NCBI RefSeq assembly: GCF_003544855.1
Contig: NZ_CP032101.1
Location: 1,426,001-1,490,000, forward strand
Source of the DNA: Malaciobacter marinus
GTDB lineage: Bacteria > Campylobacterota > Campylobacteria > Campylobacterales > Arcobacteraceae
Length of the DNA stretch: 64,000 nt
Reading direction: 5' to 3'
Part shown: positions 16,634 through 25,840 of the stretch, piece by piece
Layout: every line of letters starts with the position of its first letter
How positions within the stretch are numbered: the stretch's first letter is position 1
Notes under the pieces: model-generated
What the model saw: only the letters and a program-made list of their open reading frames with translations
What the model was told of the DNA's origin: nothing
Databases searched by the model: none
Position numbers and translations under genes: made by a program

Positions 16634-16674
16634 GAATTTATTTTAGCTAAATGTGGTTGAAGTAAAGATTAAAA

Positions 16675-17307
16675 CTAAAGTTTCTGAGCAAGTTTTACAC
16701 ACTCTTCAACACTCGTAGATGAGCTTACAAAAAAATCAACTTCATTTGGTAAAAACTTAGCTGTAGTATTTCCAATTACGATAGCAGTAAAGCTATCATG
16801 CCAATTGAATTTTTTAAAAAAACACTCTACACTTGATGGTGATGTGAAAATAAAAATAGAGTTTAATTCAAAATCTCTTTTTTTTAGTTCATCATTACAA
16901 ATAGTTTCATATATAATCTCATCATCAATATTTATCTTATTTTCTTTTAAAATCGAAATAAGATTAGATACAGTTTTTGAAGCTCTTAAATATAAAGTTT
17001 TTTTATTTTCTAAATGATTAATTAACTCTTTTGCATAATCATTTCCATGGCCACTTTTACCTATATACTCAACTTTTCCATTTAAGCTTTCAATAATCTT
17101 TGCTGTTTTGGGTGCAATTGCATAACAAGGAATCTTTTTCCAATCACTTGAAAAAGAATCTATTGAGTAAACAGCATTTTTTGAAGTAAAAATAATTGCA
17201 TCATATTTGCTAAAATCAATATCTTTTTTTATATATCTTATTTTAAAAACCTCTAAATTTTCAATATTATTAAAAGAAAGATTATTTAGCAAATATATTT
17301 TTTTCAT
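16675..17307 (-). CDS. hemD: Uroporphyrinogen-III synthase
   Basis: The 210-residue product shows the low-conservation HemD pattern: YDAIIFTSKNAVYSI near residues 34-48, a central IPCYAIAPKTAKII, KTLYLRASKTVSNL, and FIFTSPSSVECFF with VIGNTTAKFL towards the end. It cyclises hydroxymethylbilane in heme synthesis. Length is slightly shorter than the usual 240-250. It follows der with a 6-nt gap and ends about 40 nt before the 6S RNA start. Confidence 0.8.
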   Translation of the reverse strand: MKKIYLLNNLSFNNIENLEVFKIRYIKKDIDFSKYDAIIFTSKNAVYSIDSFSSDWKKIPCYAIAPKTAKIIESLNGKVEYIGKSGHGNDYAKELINHLENKKTLYLRASKTVSNLISILKENKINIDDEIIYETICNDELKKRDFELNSIFIFTSPSSVECFFKKFNWHDSFTAIVIGNTTAKFLPNEVDFFVSSSTSVEECVKLAQKL

Positions 17308-17313
17308 TGTTTA

Positions 17314-18750
17314 TTAACCTTGAAAATAAGTATCATTTGAATTATCTTCTTCTCTTTCACCTTTTTTTCTTACAATTATATGTATTGGCGTACCCTCAAA
17401 ATTGATATTATCTCTTAAATAATTAATTAAATATCTTTTATATGAGAAGTGTAATAAGTTAGGTTTATTCATAATAAGTGCAATTCTAGGTGGATTTGAT
17501 TCAAATTGTGTTGCATAATATATTCTTAAATAGTTTCCATTAGGACTAGGTAAAGCATGTCTTATTAGTGCTTCTTCTACTATTTTATTTAACATAGAAG
17601 TAGGTATTCTTTGCGAATAATTGTTGAAAATATCAATAATTTTATCTTTTAGTCTTTCAATACTTCTTCCAGTTTTTGCAGAAACTGCAATAATTGGAGC
17701 ATATAATAAAAATTTAAATTTTCTTCTTATTTTAGTTTCCAATTCTTTAAAAGTCTCTATATTCTCATCCCATTTATTTAAAACAATTATTGTTCCAAGA
17801 CCATATTGATCAACTAATCCTGCAATTTTTTCATCTAAATCATATAACTCTTCTGAGGCATCAAGTACAACTAATGCTAAATTTGCTTTTTGTAACATAT
17901 CTTTTGTTCTCATTAGTGCAAACTTTTCAATTCCTTCTATTTTACCTCTTCTTCTAAGACCAGCAGTATCAACAAATGTAATTTTTTTATCTTTGTATTC
18001 AAAAGACTCATCAACTGGATCAACAGTAGTCCCAGATATAGGAGAAACAACAGAACGTTCTTCTCCAATTAAAGCATTTAAAATAGAACTTTTACCAACA
18101 TTTGTTCTTCCAATGATAGCTACATTTATATCATTACTTTCAACTTTTTTATTTATATCATCTTCTGGATTTATAAAATCTTCAATTCCCGTATCTAACT
18201 CTTTAAAGTCTATAATATCACTATTGTTAGATTCTTCTTCTATTTCAGGTAATTCTTCAGCTATCCAATCAAAAAGTCTTTTTGTTCCTCTATTATGAGA
18301 TACAGAAATTCCAAAAAGATTATTATCATCAATTCCAAATTCATAAAAAGACCAAAGTCTTTCTTTTTCATTATCATTATCTATTTTATTAACAACTAGT
18401 GCCAATTTTTTACCAAGGTTTTGAAGCTCATAAAATAGTTCTTTATCTTTATCATCAGGTATTTTTTTGCCATCTACCATAAAAAGTATTATATCAGCTT
18501 CTTTTGCACACTCAACTGCTTTTCTTTTTACATTACTAAATATTGCATCATCTGTTTCATCAATACCTCCAGTATCAAGCATCAAAGCTTCTTTTCCAAG
18601 TATTTCAATTTCATGTTTTCTAATATCTCTTGTAGTACCTGCTAAATCTGATACAATAGCAATTCTTTTTTTTGCAATTCTATTAAAAAGTGAACTTTTA
18701 CCAACATTTGGTTGTCCAATTAAAGCAATTTTTTTTAGTTGTTTTTCCAT
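17314..18750 (-). CDS. der: Ribosome-assembly GTPase Der (EngA)
   Basis: The 478-residue product has two tandem GTPase domains, each with a P-loop (GQPNVGKSSLFN near residue 10, GRTNVGKSSILN near 214), DTGG/DTAG G3 motifs and NKID/NKWD G4 motifs. A C-terminal KH-like domain follows (IPTSMLNKIVEEAL to IHIIVRKK). An acidic spacer of about 40 residues joins the domains. Der acts in maturation of the 50S subunit and is essential in many bacteria. Confidence 0.95.
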   Translation of the reverse strand: MEKQLKKIALIGQPNVGKSSLFNRIAKKRIAIVSDLAGTTRDIRKHEIEILGKEALMLDTGGIDETDDAIFSNVKRKAVECAKEADIILFMVDGKKIPDDKDKELFYELQNLGKKLALVVNKIDNDNEKERLWSFYEFGIDDNNLFGISVSHNRGTKRLFDWIAEELPEIEEESNNSDIIDFKELDTGIEDFINPEDDINKKVESNDINVAIIGRTNVGKSSILNALIGEERSVVSPISGTTVDPVDESFEYKDKKITFVDTAGLRRRGKIEGIEKFALMRTKDMLQKANLALVVLDASEELYDLDEKIAGLVDQYGLGTIIVLNKWDENIETFKELETKIRRKFKFLLYAPIIAVSAKTGRSIERLKDKIIDIFNNYSQRIPTSMLNKIVEEALIRHALPSPNGNYLRIYYATQFESNPPRIALIMNKPNLLHFSYKRYLINYLRDNINFEGTPIHIIVRKKGEREEDNSNDTYFQG

Positions 18751-18781
18751 TTAAACTATATCCTAATATTTAAAATTAAAA

Positions 18782-18808
18782 AAGGCATTAGCAAAAAGCT
18801 AATACCTT
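18782..18808 (-). terminator. Intrinsic terminator after hpf
   Basis: Read leftward, AAGGTATTAGC pairs with GCTAATGCCTT (one C-A mismatch) around a TTTTT loop. The stem is followed by a T-rich run (CTTTTTTAATTTT). It separates hpf from der. Confidence 0.7.
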
Positions 18809-18832
18809 AATAGCGAAGATTTACTTAGTCTA

Positions 18833-19375
18833 TTAATATAGACCAAATTTACCTTCAACTTTTGTTTTATAAAGTACTCTTAAATTATCATCTTTGTCGT
18901 AAAATACTTTAAATAAATCTTCACCAGCTTTTAAAGTTTCCAATGCTTCTTCAATATCAATTGGTTTATATGAAGCCAATTTAACTGGAATTATTTCATT
19001 TTCAAACTTTTCAAGCTCAATAGCAATTTGATCTTCAACAGCAGCAGCCTCAACTTCTGTTAATTTAGTTGCTTTATGAGTAGTGATTTTGTCATGGTGT
19101 CTTCTTAATACTTTATTAACTCTATCTACTGCAATATCAACTGCAGAGTATAAGTCTTTATCTTTTTGTTTTACAACAATCGTATCAAGATGAGCAACAT
19201 TTATCGTAAACTCAAATGTAAATGCTTTTTTCCCGTTCTTCTCATCTTGTGCAATTATTGAGTTAACTGATATTATATCTAAATTATATTTTTTAAAAAT
19301 CTCTACTGAACTATTAATATAATCTTTGATTGGTTCTGTTAATTCTATGTGTCTTCCTACAATACTTGTATTCAT
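18833..19375 (-). CDS. hpf: Long-form ribosome hibernation promoting factor
   Basis: The 180-residue product joins an N-terminal HPF/RaiA domain (residues about 1-100, IVGRHIELTEPIKDYI, RVNKVLRRHHDKI) to a C-terminal dimerisation domain (VKLASYKPIDIEEAL, FKVFYDKDDNLRVLYK). Long HPF pairs 70S ribosomes into inactive 100S dimers in stationary phase or stress. It has its own upstream region (19376-19465) with a strong AAAGGAG ribosome site, and a terminator follows it. Confidence 0.9.
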   Translation of the reverse strand: MNTSIVGRHIELTEPIKDYINSSVEIFKKYNLDIISVNSIIAQDEKNGKKAFTFEFTINVAHLDTIVVKQKDKDLYSAVDIAVDRVNKVLRRHHDKITTHKATKLTEVEAAAVEDQIAIELEKFENEIIPVKLASYKPIDIEEALETLKAGEDLFKVFYDKDDNLRVLYKTKVEGKFGLY

Positions 19376-19465
19376 AACATACTCCTTTATATATATTTTA
19401 TTAATTTTAACATAAACAAAATAAAAGTCTGTTGTTATTTTTGTTATTTATTCAACTAAGTAGTA

Positions 19466-21595
19466 TTAAATAAGAATTTCTCTATTGCCTTTTGCATTTG
19501 GTTCTGATAATACACCAGATTTTTCCAATTGTTCAACTATTGTTGCAGCTCGATTGTAACCAATTCTTAATTTTCTTTGTATATAAGATATAGAAGTTTT
19601 TTTATCTGTTAAAACTACTTGCTTTGCATCTTCATATAATTCATCAAGTTCACCAAGTTCAATTCCACTTGAGTCAGAGATATTAGAAGAGTTTCTATCT
19701 TTTACAAAATTCATATCATATTCAACTTCTTTTTGCTCTTTTAAAAATTCAACAACTTTTTCTATTTCTGTTTCCATAGACCAAGGAGCATGTATTCTTA
19801 CTAGTCCTGACATACCAGGAGGAGTAAATAACATATCCCCTCTTCCAAGTAATGATTCTGCTCCCATTGAATCTAAAATAATTTTAGAATCAACTTTTTG
19901 CCCTACTTTATATGATAATCTACTAGGTAAATTTGCTTTTATTAAACCTGTAACTACATCAACAGAAGGTCTTTGTGTTGCTACAATTAAATGAATTCCA
20001 CTTGCTCTTGCCATTTGTGCTAATCTTGCAATTGAGTGTTCTACATCTTTTCCACTTGTCATCATTAAATCTGCCAACTCATCAATAACTACAACAATAT
20101 AAGGAAATGGCTCATACTTATCTTTTTTTGCTTTTTCATTATAATTTTCTATATTTTTAGTTTTTGTTTGAGACATCAAAGTATATCTTCTTTCCATCTC
20201 CGCAACCATATTTGATAAAGCATTAATTGCATCAGTTGGTTTTGTAATTACTGGTGTCAATAAATGTGGAATATCATTGTACATAGAAAACTCTAACATT
20301 TTTGGATCTATCATTACAAGTTTTAAATTATCTGGTGAATTTTTATATAAAAGAGATAAAATCATTGCATTAATACCAACTGATTTTCCTGAACCTGTAG
20401 TTCCTGCAATTAGTAAATGCGGAAGTTTTTTTAAATCAGTTATAAAAGGTTTTCCCACAATATCTTTACCTAAAATCATAGTTAAAGGAGATTTTGAATT
20501 TTGAAAAATTTCACTTTCAAGTAACTCTTTAATAAAAATTGTTTGCATATCTTCATTTGGAACTTCAATTCCAACAACATCTTTACCTGGAATTGGAGCT
20601 TGAATTCTAATTGTTTGTGCTTTAAGTGCCATTGCTAAATCATCTTGTAGATTTAATATTTTTGACACCTTTACATTAGGTGCTGGTTTAAATTCAAAAG
20701 TTGTAACAACAGGTCCTGTATAAGTTCTGACTACATCACCTTCAATTTTAAACATTAGAAGTTTTTCAAGCAAATCTCCAATTTTTTGATCAATTACTGC
20801 TTCTGAAACTTTTGATTTTTTATCTTTTGGTGAGTTTTGAAAAAACTTAGTAGGAGGTAACTCAAAATCTTTTGGTTTTTCAGTTTTACCTAATTCTATA
20901 TCATCTAAAAGTCTTTTATTCTCTTCTAACTCATCAACAATAATTCCATGTTGTGTAGTTAGTTCTTCAATTGAACCTATCTCTTCTAAATTTTCTAAAT
21001 CTTTATTATTAGTATTAACATTTTCTTCTTTTATAATATCTTTTAATTCTTCTAATTTTTCAATATTATCAAGTGTTGGTTCAATAACAATCTCTGCTGT
21101 ATCTCCTACTTCTTTTACACTAACAGCTTCATTACGAAGATTTTCTTTTTTTACAGATTTATTTTTTAATTTTCTTTTTGTCTCTTCAGCTTTTTTAATT
21201 TTTGCTCGATTTGCACTATTTTGCTTTTCATTTGATTTAGGTAATGAAAAAGTAGGAATTTTATTTTTAATTGAATTCATAGATATCTCATTACTTTCAA
21301 AAATTACTGTAAAAGTAATAACAAATCCTACCAATACAAAAATCCATAAACCAGCATTTCCAATAAAAGGACTTAGGTCACTCACAATTATATTTCCAAT
21401 TAATCCACTATGTTGTTTTGTTGTTACAACTAGTGATTGTAAAGTTAAAGAACTAAACAATAAAAGCAACATAACCATTACTTTTAAAGAGAAATCGCCT
21501 AAATCAAAATACTCTTTATAATTTATTAAATACAAAGGATATAGAAATAAAAATAGATATACATATGATAAATATCCAAAATAATTGTGTGACAT
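19466..21595 (-). CDS. ftsK: DNA translocase FtsK (N-terminus probably damaged or started at a non-ATG codon)
   Basis: From the first ATG (21595) the product has 709 residues: three membrane helices (about residues 5-24, 35-58, 75-96), a charged linker, the motor (GTTGSGKSVGIN Walker A, YIVVVIDELADLMM Walker B, LIVATQRPSVDVVTG) and a C-terminal gamma winged helix (SISYIQRKLRIGYNRAA). FtsK pumps DNA at the septum and activates Xer at dif. Upstream, codons 21596-21670 remain FtsK-like in the same frame but contain no start codon. The expected first helix lies further up in another frame, from an ATA at 21710 with a TAAGG ribosome site. An extra A in the 21660-21663 run shifts the frame. Confidence 0.88.
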   Translation of the reverse strand: MSHNYFGYLSYVYLFLFLYPLYLINYKEYFDLGDFSLKVMVMLLLLFSSLTLQSLVVTTKQHSGLIGNIIVSDLSPFIGNAGLWIFVLVGFVITFTVIFESNEISMNSIKNKIPTFSLPKSNEKQNSANRAKIKKAEETKRKLKNKSVKKENLRNEAVSVKEVGDTAEIVIEPTLDNIEKLEELKDIIKEENVNTNNKDLENLEEIGSIEELTTQHGIIVDELEENKRLLDDIELGKTEKPKDFELPPTKFFQNSPKDKKSKVSEAVIDQKIGDLLEKLLMFKIEGDVVRTYTGPVVTTFEFKPAPNVKVSKILNLQDDLAMALKAQTIRIQAPIPGKDVVGIEVPNEDMQTIFIKELLESEIFQNSKSPLTMILGKDIVGKPFITDLKKLPHLLIAGTTGSGKSVGINAMILSLLYKNSPDNLKLVMIDPKMLEFSMYNDIPHLLTPVITKPTDAINALSNMVAEMERRYTLMSQTKTKNIENYNEKAKKDKYEPFPYIVVVIDELADLMMTSGKDVEHSIARLAQMARASGIHLIVATQRPSVDVVTGLIKANLPSRLSYKVGQKVDSKIILDSMGAESLLGRGDMLFTPPGMSGLVRIHAPWSMETEIEKVVEFLKEQKEVEYDMNFVKDRNSSNISDSSGIELGELDELYEDAKQVVLTDKKTSISYIQRKLRIGYNRAATIVEQLEKSGVLSEPNAKGNREILI

Positions 21596-21719
21596 CTGTG
21601 CGAATAAATAACCTATTTTTCCAACACTTTGTTGTGTTGAAACAAATATTGAATATTCTAAATAAAAAATTATAAAAAGAAAAATTAGTGATAATATTTT
21701 TTTAACTATTTTAAAGCCT

Positions 21720-22667
21720 TTATTTTTTCAAAAGTTTTGATATTTTACCTTGAAGCCTTAGCCATGTTTTATGTTCCATTAAAGGAAATCCTGCCCAAAA
21801 CTTTTTAGGAGTAGTAATACTTTTAGTTACTCCACCTCTTGCAGCTATTGTTGTAAAAGGTGCTATTTCTAAATGTCCTGCTGTAGCACTTTGTCCACCC
21901 ATCACTACATATTCATGAAGTATAGTCGAACCTGAAAGCCCTACTTGTCCAGTAAGAATTGTACCCTTTCCTAGCTTACAATTATGTGCAATATGTACTA
22001 AATTATCAAGTCTTACATTATCTTCTATTATTGTAGATTTAAATGCAGCCCTATCAATTGCACAATTAGAACCTATATCAACATTGTTTTTTATAATTAC
22101 ATTTCCATTTTGATAAATTTTTATGTAATCAGCTCCAGAAATTGCAAACCCAAAACCATCACTACCTACTATAGTTCCAGCATGAATTATACAGTCATTT
22201 CCTACTTCGCAATCTCTGTAAATACATACATTTGGGTATAAAATAGTATTATTACCTATTTTTACATTATCCCCAATAAAAACACCTGGCATAATTGTAC
22301 AATCATTACCTATTTGTGTGTTTTTTCCTATATATACATTATCTAATACTTTAGTATTTTCACCAACAATTGCATCTTTCCCTATAGTTTCTACTACATT
22401 TGGAGCAAAATATTTACTAGCTTTTGCTAAAGCCACATAAGGCTCTTCACAAACTAAAGCTATTGTATCTTGAGGTACTTTATTTAAAAACTCTTTTTTA
22501 ACTAAAACTGCACCAGCTTTAGTTTTTTCTAAATCATTTATATATTTTTTATTTTCTAAAAAAGTTAATTCATTTTTATTTGAATCTAATAGTGTATTTA
22601 AAGAAGTAATTTCTAAATCATATTCACATTTTATATCTAATGCTTGAGCTATATTTTTTAAATTCAT
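21720..22667 (-). CDS. lpxD: UDP-3-O-acylglucosamine N-acyltransferase LpxD
   Basis: The 315-residue product has the N-terminal uridine-binding region (TSLNTLLDSNKNELTFLENKKY) and a left-handed beta helix of hexapeptide repeats (for example VGENTKVLDNVYIGKNTQIG). Next come the catalytic-His region HIAHNCKLGKG and the C-terminal helices. It adds the second acyl chain in lipid A synthesis. I choose the ATG at 22667 because AAAGGA stands 6 nt ahead; the upstream ATG at 22685 would add six residues and has no such site. Confidence 0.93.
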   Translation of the reverse strand: MNLKNIAQALDIKCEYDLEITSLNTLLDSNKNELTFLENKKYINDLEKTKAGAVLVKKEFLNKVPQDTIALVCEEPYVALAKASKYFAPNVVETIGKDAIVGENTKVLDNVYIGKNTQIGNDCTIMPGVFIGDNVKIGNNTILYPNVCIYRDCEVGNDCIIHAGTIVGSDGFGFAISGADYIKIYQNGNVIIKNNVDIGSNCAIDRAAFKSTIIEDNVRLDNLVHIAHNCKLGKGTILTGQVGLSGSTILHEYVVMGGQSATAGHLEIAPFTTIAARGGVTKSITTPKKFWAGFPLMEHKTWLRLQGKISKLLKK

Positions 22668-22708
22668 TTTTATCCTTTCAAGCAAAAGAAGATAGAAGAG
22701 GTTTTCTT

Positions 22709-23209
22709 CTATCTTTCCATTGCAACAACACCACTTTTTACAACTTCAAGTGGGTTAAATCTTGTATTCATTATATTTGTAAAATTTGCTATTCTATGTG
22801 GTTCATCTGTTGCAGATATCACAATAGCCTCCTCTGTAACATTTTGAATATGTCCATTATAAGCTCTTGCTATAACTTCTACATCACTTATTGGCTGATC
22901 AATTGGTATTTTAACTAGTACTGTTTCTTTTTCGATAACATTTCTATGTTCATTTACTTTAAGTACAGGTATTAATTTATTCAATTGTTTTACAATTTGA
23001 TCAATAATTCTTTTATCACCTGTAGTGACAATAGTCATTCTAGAGTATTGTGTATCAGAAATAGGAGCGACTGTTAATGAATCAATATTATATCCACGCG
23101 CTGAAAAAAGTCCTACAATTCTTGATAAAGCATTATGCTCATTTAAGACAATAACAGAAATAACTTGTCTTATGGTTTCTGTATCATAGTAATGGTTAAA
23201 ATTATTCAT
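22709..23209 (-). CDS. ilvH: Acetolactate synthase small (regulatory) subunit
   Basis: The 166-residue product starts with an ACT domain (VISVIVLNEHNALSRIVGLFSARGYNIDSLTVAP), the site of valine feedback in the family, followed by the C-terminal regulatory domain (VNEHRNVIEKETVLVKI to GVVAMER). It binds and activates IlvB. It overlaps the ilvB stop by 8 nt, so the subunits are made coupled. Confidence 0.93.
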   Translation of the reverse strand: MNNFNHYYDTETIRQVISVIVLNEHNALSRIVGLFSARGYNIDSLTVAPISDTQYSRMTIVTTGDKRIIDQIVKQLNKLIPVLKVNEHRNVIEKETVLVKIPIDQPISDVEVIARAYNGHIQNVTEEAIVISATDEPHRIANFTNIMNTRFNPLEVVKSGVVAMER

Positions 23210-24896
23210 TGTTATCTCCTATTAGTGTCATCTCATTTAAAGCATGGCCATTTGGAACCATTGGTAATACTTCTTCATTTCTTTCAACGATAACTTCAAT
23301 CATAGCTGGCTTTTTCTTTTCAACAGCATCTTTTAAGGCTTTATCAAACTCTTCTTTTGTTGAAACTCTATAACCAATTCCTCCAAATGCTTCTATAAGC
23401 ATTTTAAAATCTGGTTGCATTGAAAGGTCAGTTTCAGATAATCTATTTTCATAAAACATTGTTTGCCATTGTCTTACCATTCCCAAATAGTTATTATTTA
23501 AAATAATAGTAATTACTGGTAAATTAGATTCAACACAAGTCATAAGTTCTTGAATATTCATCAATATTGATCCATCACCTGTAAAATTAATAGATATTTT
23601 ATCAGGATTACCTTTTGCAACACCCATTGCAGAAGGAAGACCAAATCCCATTGTTCCTAAACCACCACTAGTTATAAACTGTCTTGGAAAAGAGAATGGA
23701 TAAAATTGTGCTGTCCACATTTGATGTTGACCAACATCAGTTGAAACAATTGCCTTGCTTCCTAAAATTTCACCAACTCTTTGTATTGGCCATTGAGGCT
23801 TAATAACAGTATTTGAATCAATATATCTTAAAGGCTCTTTTTCTCTATACTCTTTAAGTAAAGCAACCCAATTTATATAATCATTAAATTCAAAATCACC
23901 CATTGTATTTATCATACCTGCAACAGTAACTTTTAAATCCCCTACAATAGGATAATCAGCTCTTACAAGTTTTGCAATAGTTGCTGGATCAATATCAACA
24001 TGTATAACTTTTGCTTTTGATGCAAACTCATCAAGTCTTCCTGTTACTCTATCATCAAACCTTGCTCCCAATGAGATTAAAAGATCAGTTTCATATGCTG
24101 CCATATTAGCAGCAAACTCACCATGCATACCTAACATTCCAATTAATAGTGGATTGTCATGACCCATAATACCTCTTGCCATAAGAGTTTCCACAACTGG
24201 TATATTAGCTTTTTTTGCAAATTCTCTTATTTCATGTCCGCAATTTGCTAATATTGCTCCACCACCAACATATAGTAATGGTTTTTTTGATTTTGAAATA
24301 GCAGTCATTGCTTTTTTTAATTGTCTTTTATTATAATTTACCGTTGGCTTATATGTAGGCAAATTAATCTCTTTTGGATATTCAAAATTTCCAGTTTCTG
24401 CTGTAATATCTTTTGGAATATCAATATGAACAGGTCCAGGTCTTCCTGTACTTGCAATATGAAATGCTTCTTTTATAATTCTAGGTAAATCTTCAATTTT
24501 ATTTACTAAGTAATTATGTTTAGTACATGGTCTTGAAATACCAACTGCATCAATTTCTTGAAAGCCATCTGTCCCTATTATAGCAGTAGGAACTTGTCCT
24601 GAAATAACGACGAGAGGAATAGAATCCATATAGGCAGTTGCTAGACCAGTTACTGCATTTGTAAATCCTGGTCCACTTGTAACTATTGCAACACCAACTT
24701 TTCCTGTTGATCTTGCGTAACCTTCTGCTGCGTGTATAGATGCTTGTTCATGTCTATTTAAAATATGTTCAAAATGATTTTGTTTATATATTTCATCATA
24801 GACATTCATAATAGCGCCCCCAGGGTAACCAAAAACAGTTTTAACCCCTTCTTGGTGTAATGATTCAATAACCATTTTTGCGCCAGTCATTTTCAT
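23202..24896 (-). CDS. ilvB: Acetolactate synthase large (catalytic) subunit
   Basis: The 564-residue thiamine-diphosphate enzyme shows FGYPGGAIMNVYDEIY, the catalytic Glu in RHEQASIHAAEGYA, the FAD-binding middle domain, and the GDGSILMNIQEL...NNNYLGMV motif that holds ThDP and Mg. It condenses pyruvate or 2-oxobutyrate in the first shared step of branched-chain amino-acid synthesis. AGGGAG lies 8 nt or so ahead of the ATG. I see no attenuator peptide upstream. Confidence 0.94.
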   Translation of the reverse strand: MKMTGAKMVIESLHQEGVKTVFGYPGGAIMNVYDEIYKQNHFEHILNRHEQASIHAAEGYARSTGKVGVAIVTSGPGFTNAVTGLATAYMDSIPLVVISGQVPTAIIGTDGFQEIDAVGISRPCTKHNYLVNKIEDLPRIIKEAFHIASTGRPGPVHIDIPKDITAETGNFEYPKEINLPTYKPTVNYNKRQLKKAMTAISKSKKPLLYVGGGAILANCGHEIREFAKKANIPVVETLMARGIMGHDNPLLIGMLGMHGEFAANMAAYETDLLISLGARFDDRVTGRLDEFASKAKVIHVDIDPATIAKLVRADYPIVGDLKVTVAGMINTMGDFEFNDYINWVALLKEYREKEPLRYIDSNTVIKPQWPIQRVGEILGSKAIVSTDVGQHQMWTAQFYPFSFPRQFITSGGLGTMGFGLPSAMGVAKGNPDKISINFTGDGSILMNIQELMTCVESNLPVITIILNNNYLGMVRQWQTMFYENRLSETDLSMQPDFKMLIEAFGGIGYRVSTKEEFDKALKDAVEKKKPAMIEVIVERNEEVLPMVPNGHALNEMTLIGDNNE

Positions 24897-25044
24897 AATT
24901 CTTTCTCCCTCGTTTAATTAAAGCGTAAATTGTACAAAAACATTCATTAAACTGCCTTTAATCAGCATCTTTGCCTATTTAATTTAGCTAAAATTTAGTA
25001 ATTTTTAAGTAAAATAACTAAATATAAAATAGGAGTTACACATT

Positions 25045-25839
25045 ATGGATGTAAATAGTATCAGTAGTAATGTTTCAAACCTCAATTCTTTGCCTCAACA
25101 GCAGTTAAATAGAACTTCTCAAAATACTAGAATTGAGCCTATTTCTAATGATGCATTAAACTTATCTATAAGTGAAGCTTACAATCTCAAAAGAGATGAA
25201 TTATCAAACTCGCTACAAACATTTAATGAAGGTATTGCAATAACTGCTATTGCTAAAAATGGGATACAAAAACAACAAGAAATTCTTTCAAATATTGAAA
25301 AAACGATAACTGATGATAAAATTGAAGACAAAAATCAATTAAAAGAGCAACTTACAAATCAATTAAAAGATTTTACTTCTATCGCACTTGAAACAAAATA
25401 TAAAAGAGAGTCTATTTTATCTACACAAGACTCAAATCAAGAAAATAATAATTTTACAATTGACACAAAAGAAGCTTATTTAGAAATAAATAAAGTAAAT
25501 ACACCTGTAATATCAAATGAATTAGCAAATGATATACAAAATAGTGATTTAAATAATGAAGAAACTGTAAATACTATTGTTGGTAAACTTAATACAAGTG
25601 AAAAGTACTTAAATGATTTATCTAATCAATTTGATCAAACATCACAACAAATACAAGAAAATGCAAAAGATATATTAAAACAACAACAAAATTTAGTTAC
25701 TAATAATCAAACTAATAACATAAATTTTGGTAAAGAAACAAGTGATTTTACAAAAAACAATCTTTTTGCAAATATGGGTTATTTAGCAGTTTCACAAGCG
25801 AATATCGTTCAAGAACAAAGCGTTAGATTATTGTCATAA
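25045..25839 (+). CDS. Flagellin-tail-like protein of unknown function
   Basis: The 264-residue product is helical and Gln/Asn-rich with no signal peptide. Its start (VNSISSNVSNLNS), an early helix (SNSLQTFNEGIAITAIAKNGIQKQQEILSNIEK) and its end (NMGYLAVSQANIVQEQSVRLLS) resemble the coiled-coil ends of flagellins and hook-associated proteins. The variable middle is low complexity and no typical D2/D3 domain is seen. It may be a secreted or filament-associated protein exported by the flagellar type III apparatus; this is inferred. Monocistronic, with an AGGAG ribosome site. Its stop is 1 nt from the stop of the converging ppx gene. Confidence 0.5.
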   Translation: MDVNSISSNVSNLNSLPQQQLNRTSQNTRIEPISNDALNLSISEAYNLKRDELSNSLQTFNEGIAITAIAKNGIQKQQEILSNIEKTITDDKIEDKNQLKEQLTNQLKDFTSIALETKYKRESILSTQDSNQENNNFTIDTKEAYLEINKVNTPVISNELANDIQNSDLNNEETVNTIVGKLNTSEKYLNDLSNQFDQTSQQIQENAKDILKQQQNLVTNNQTNNINFGKETSDFTKNNLFANMGYLAVSQANIVQEQSVRLLS

Positions 25840-25840
25840 T

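Noticed and set aside
16441-16674. Degraded gene or tRNA cluster upstream of purD
   Set aside because: No cloverleaf or ORF is present; the paired rod structure and aligned -10 box fit 6S RNA better.
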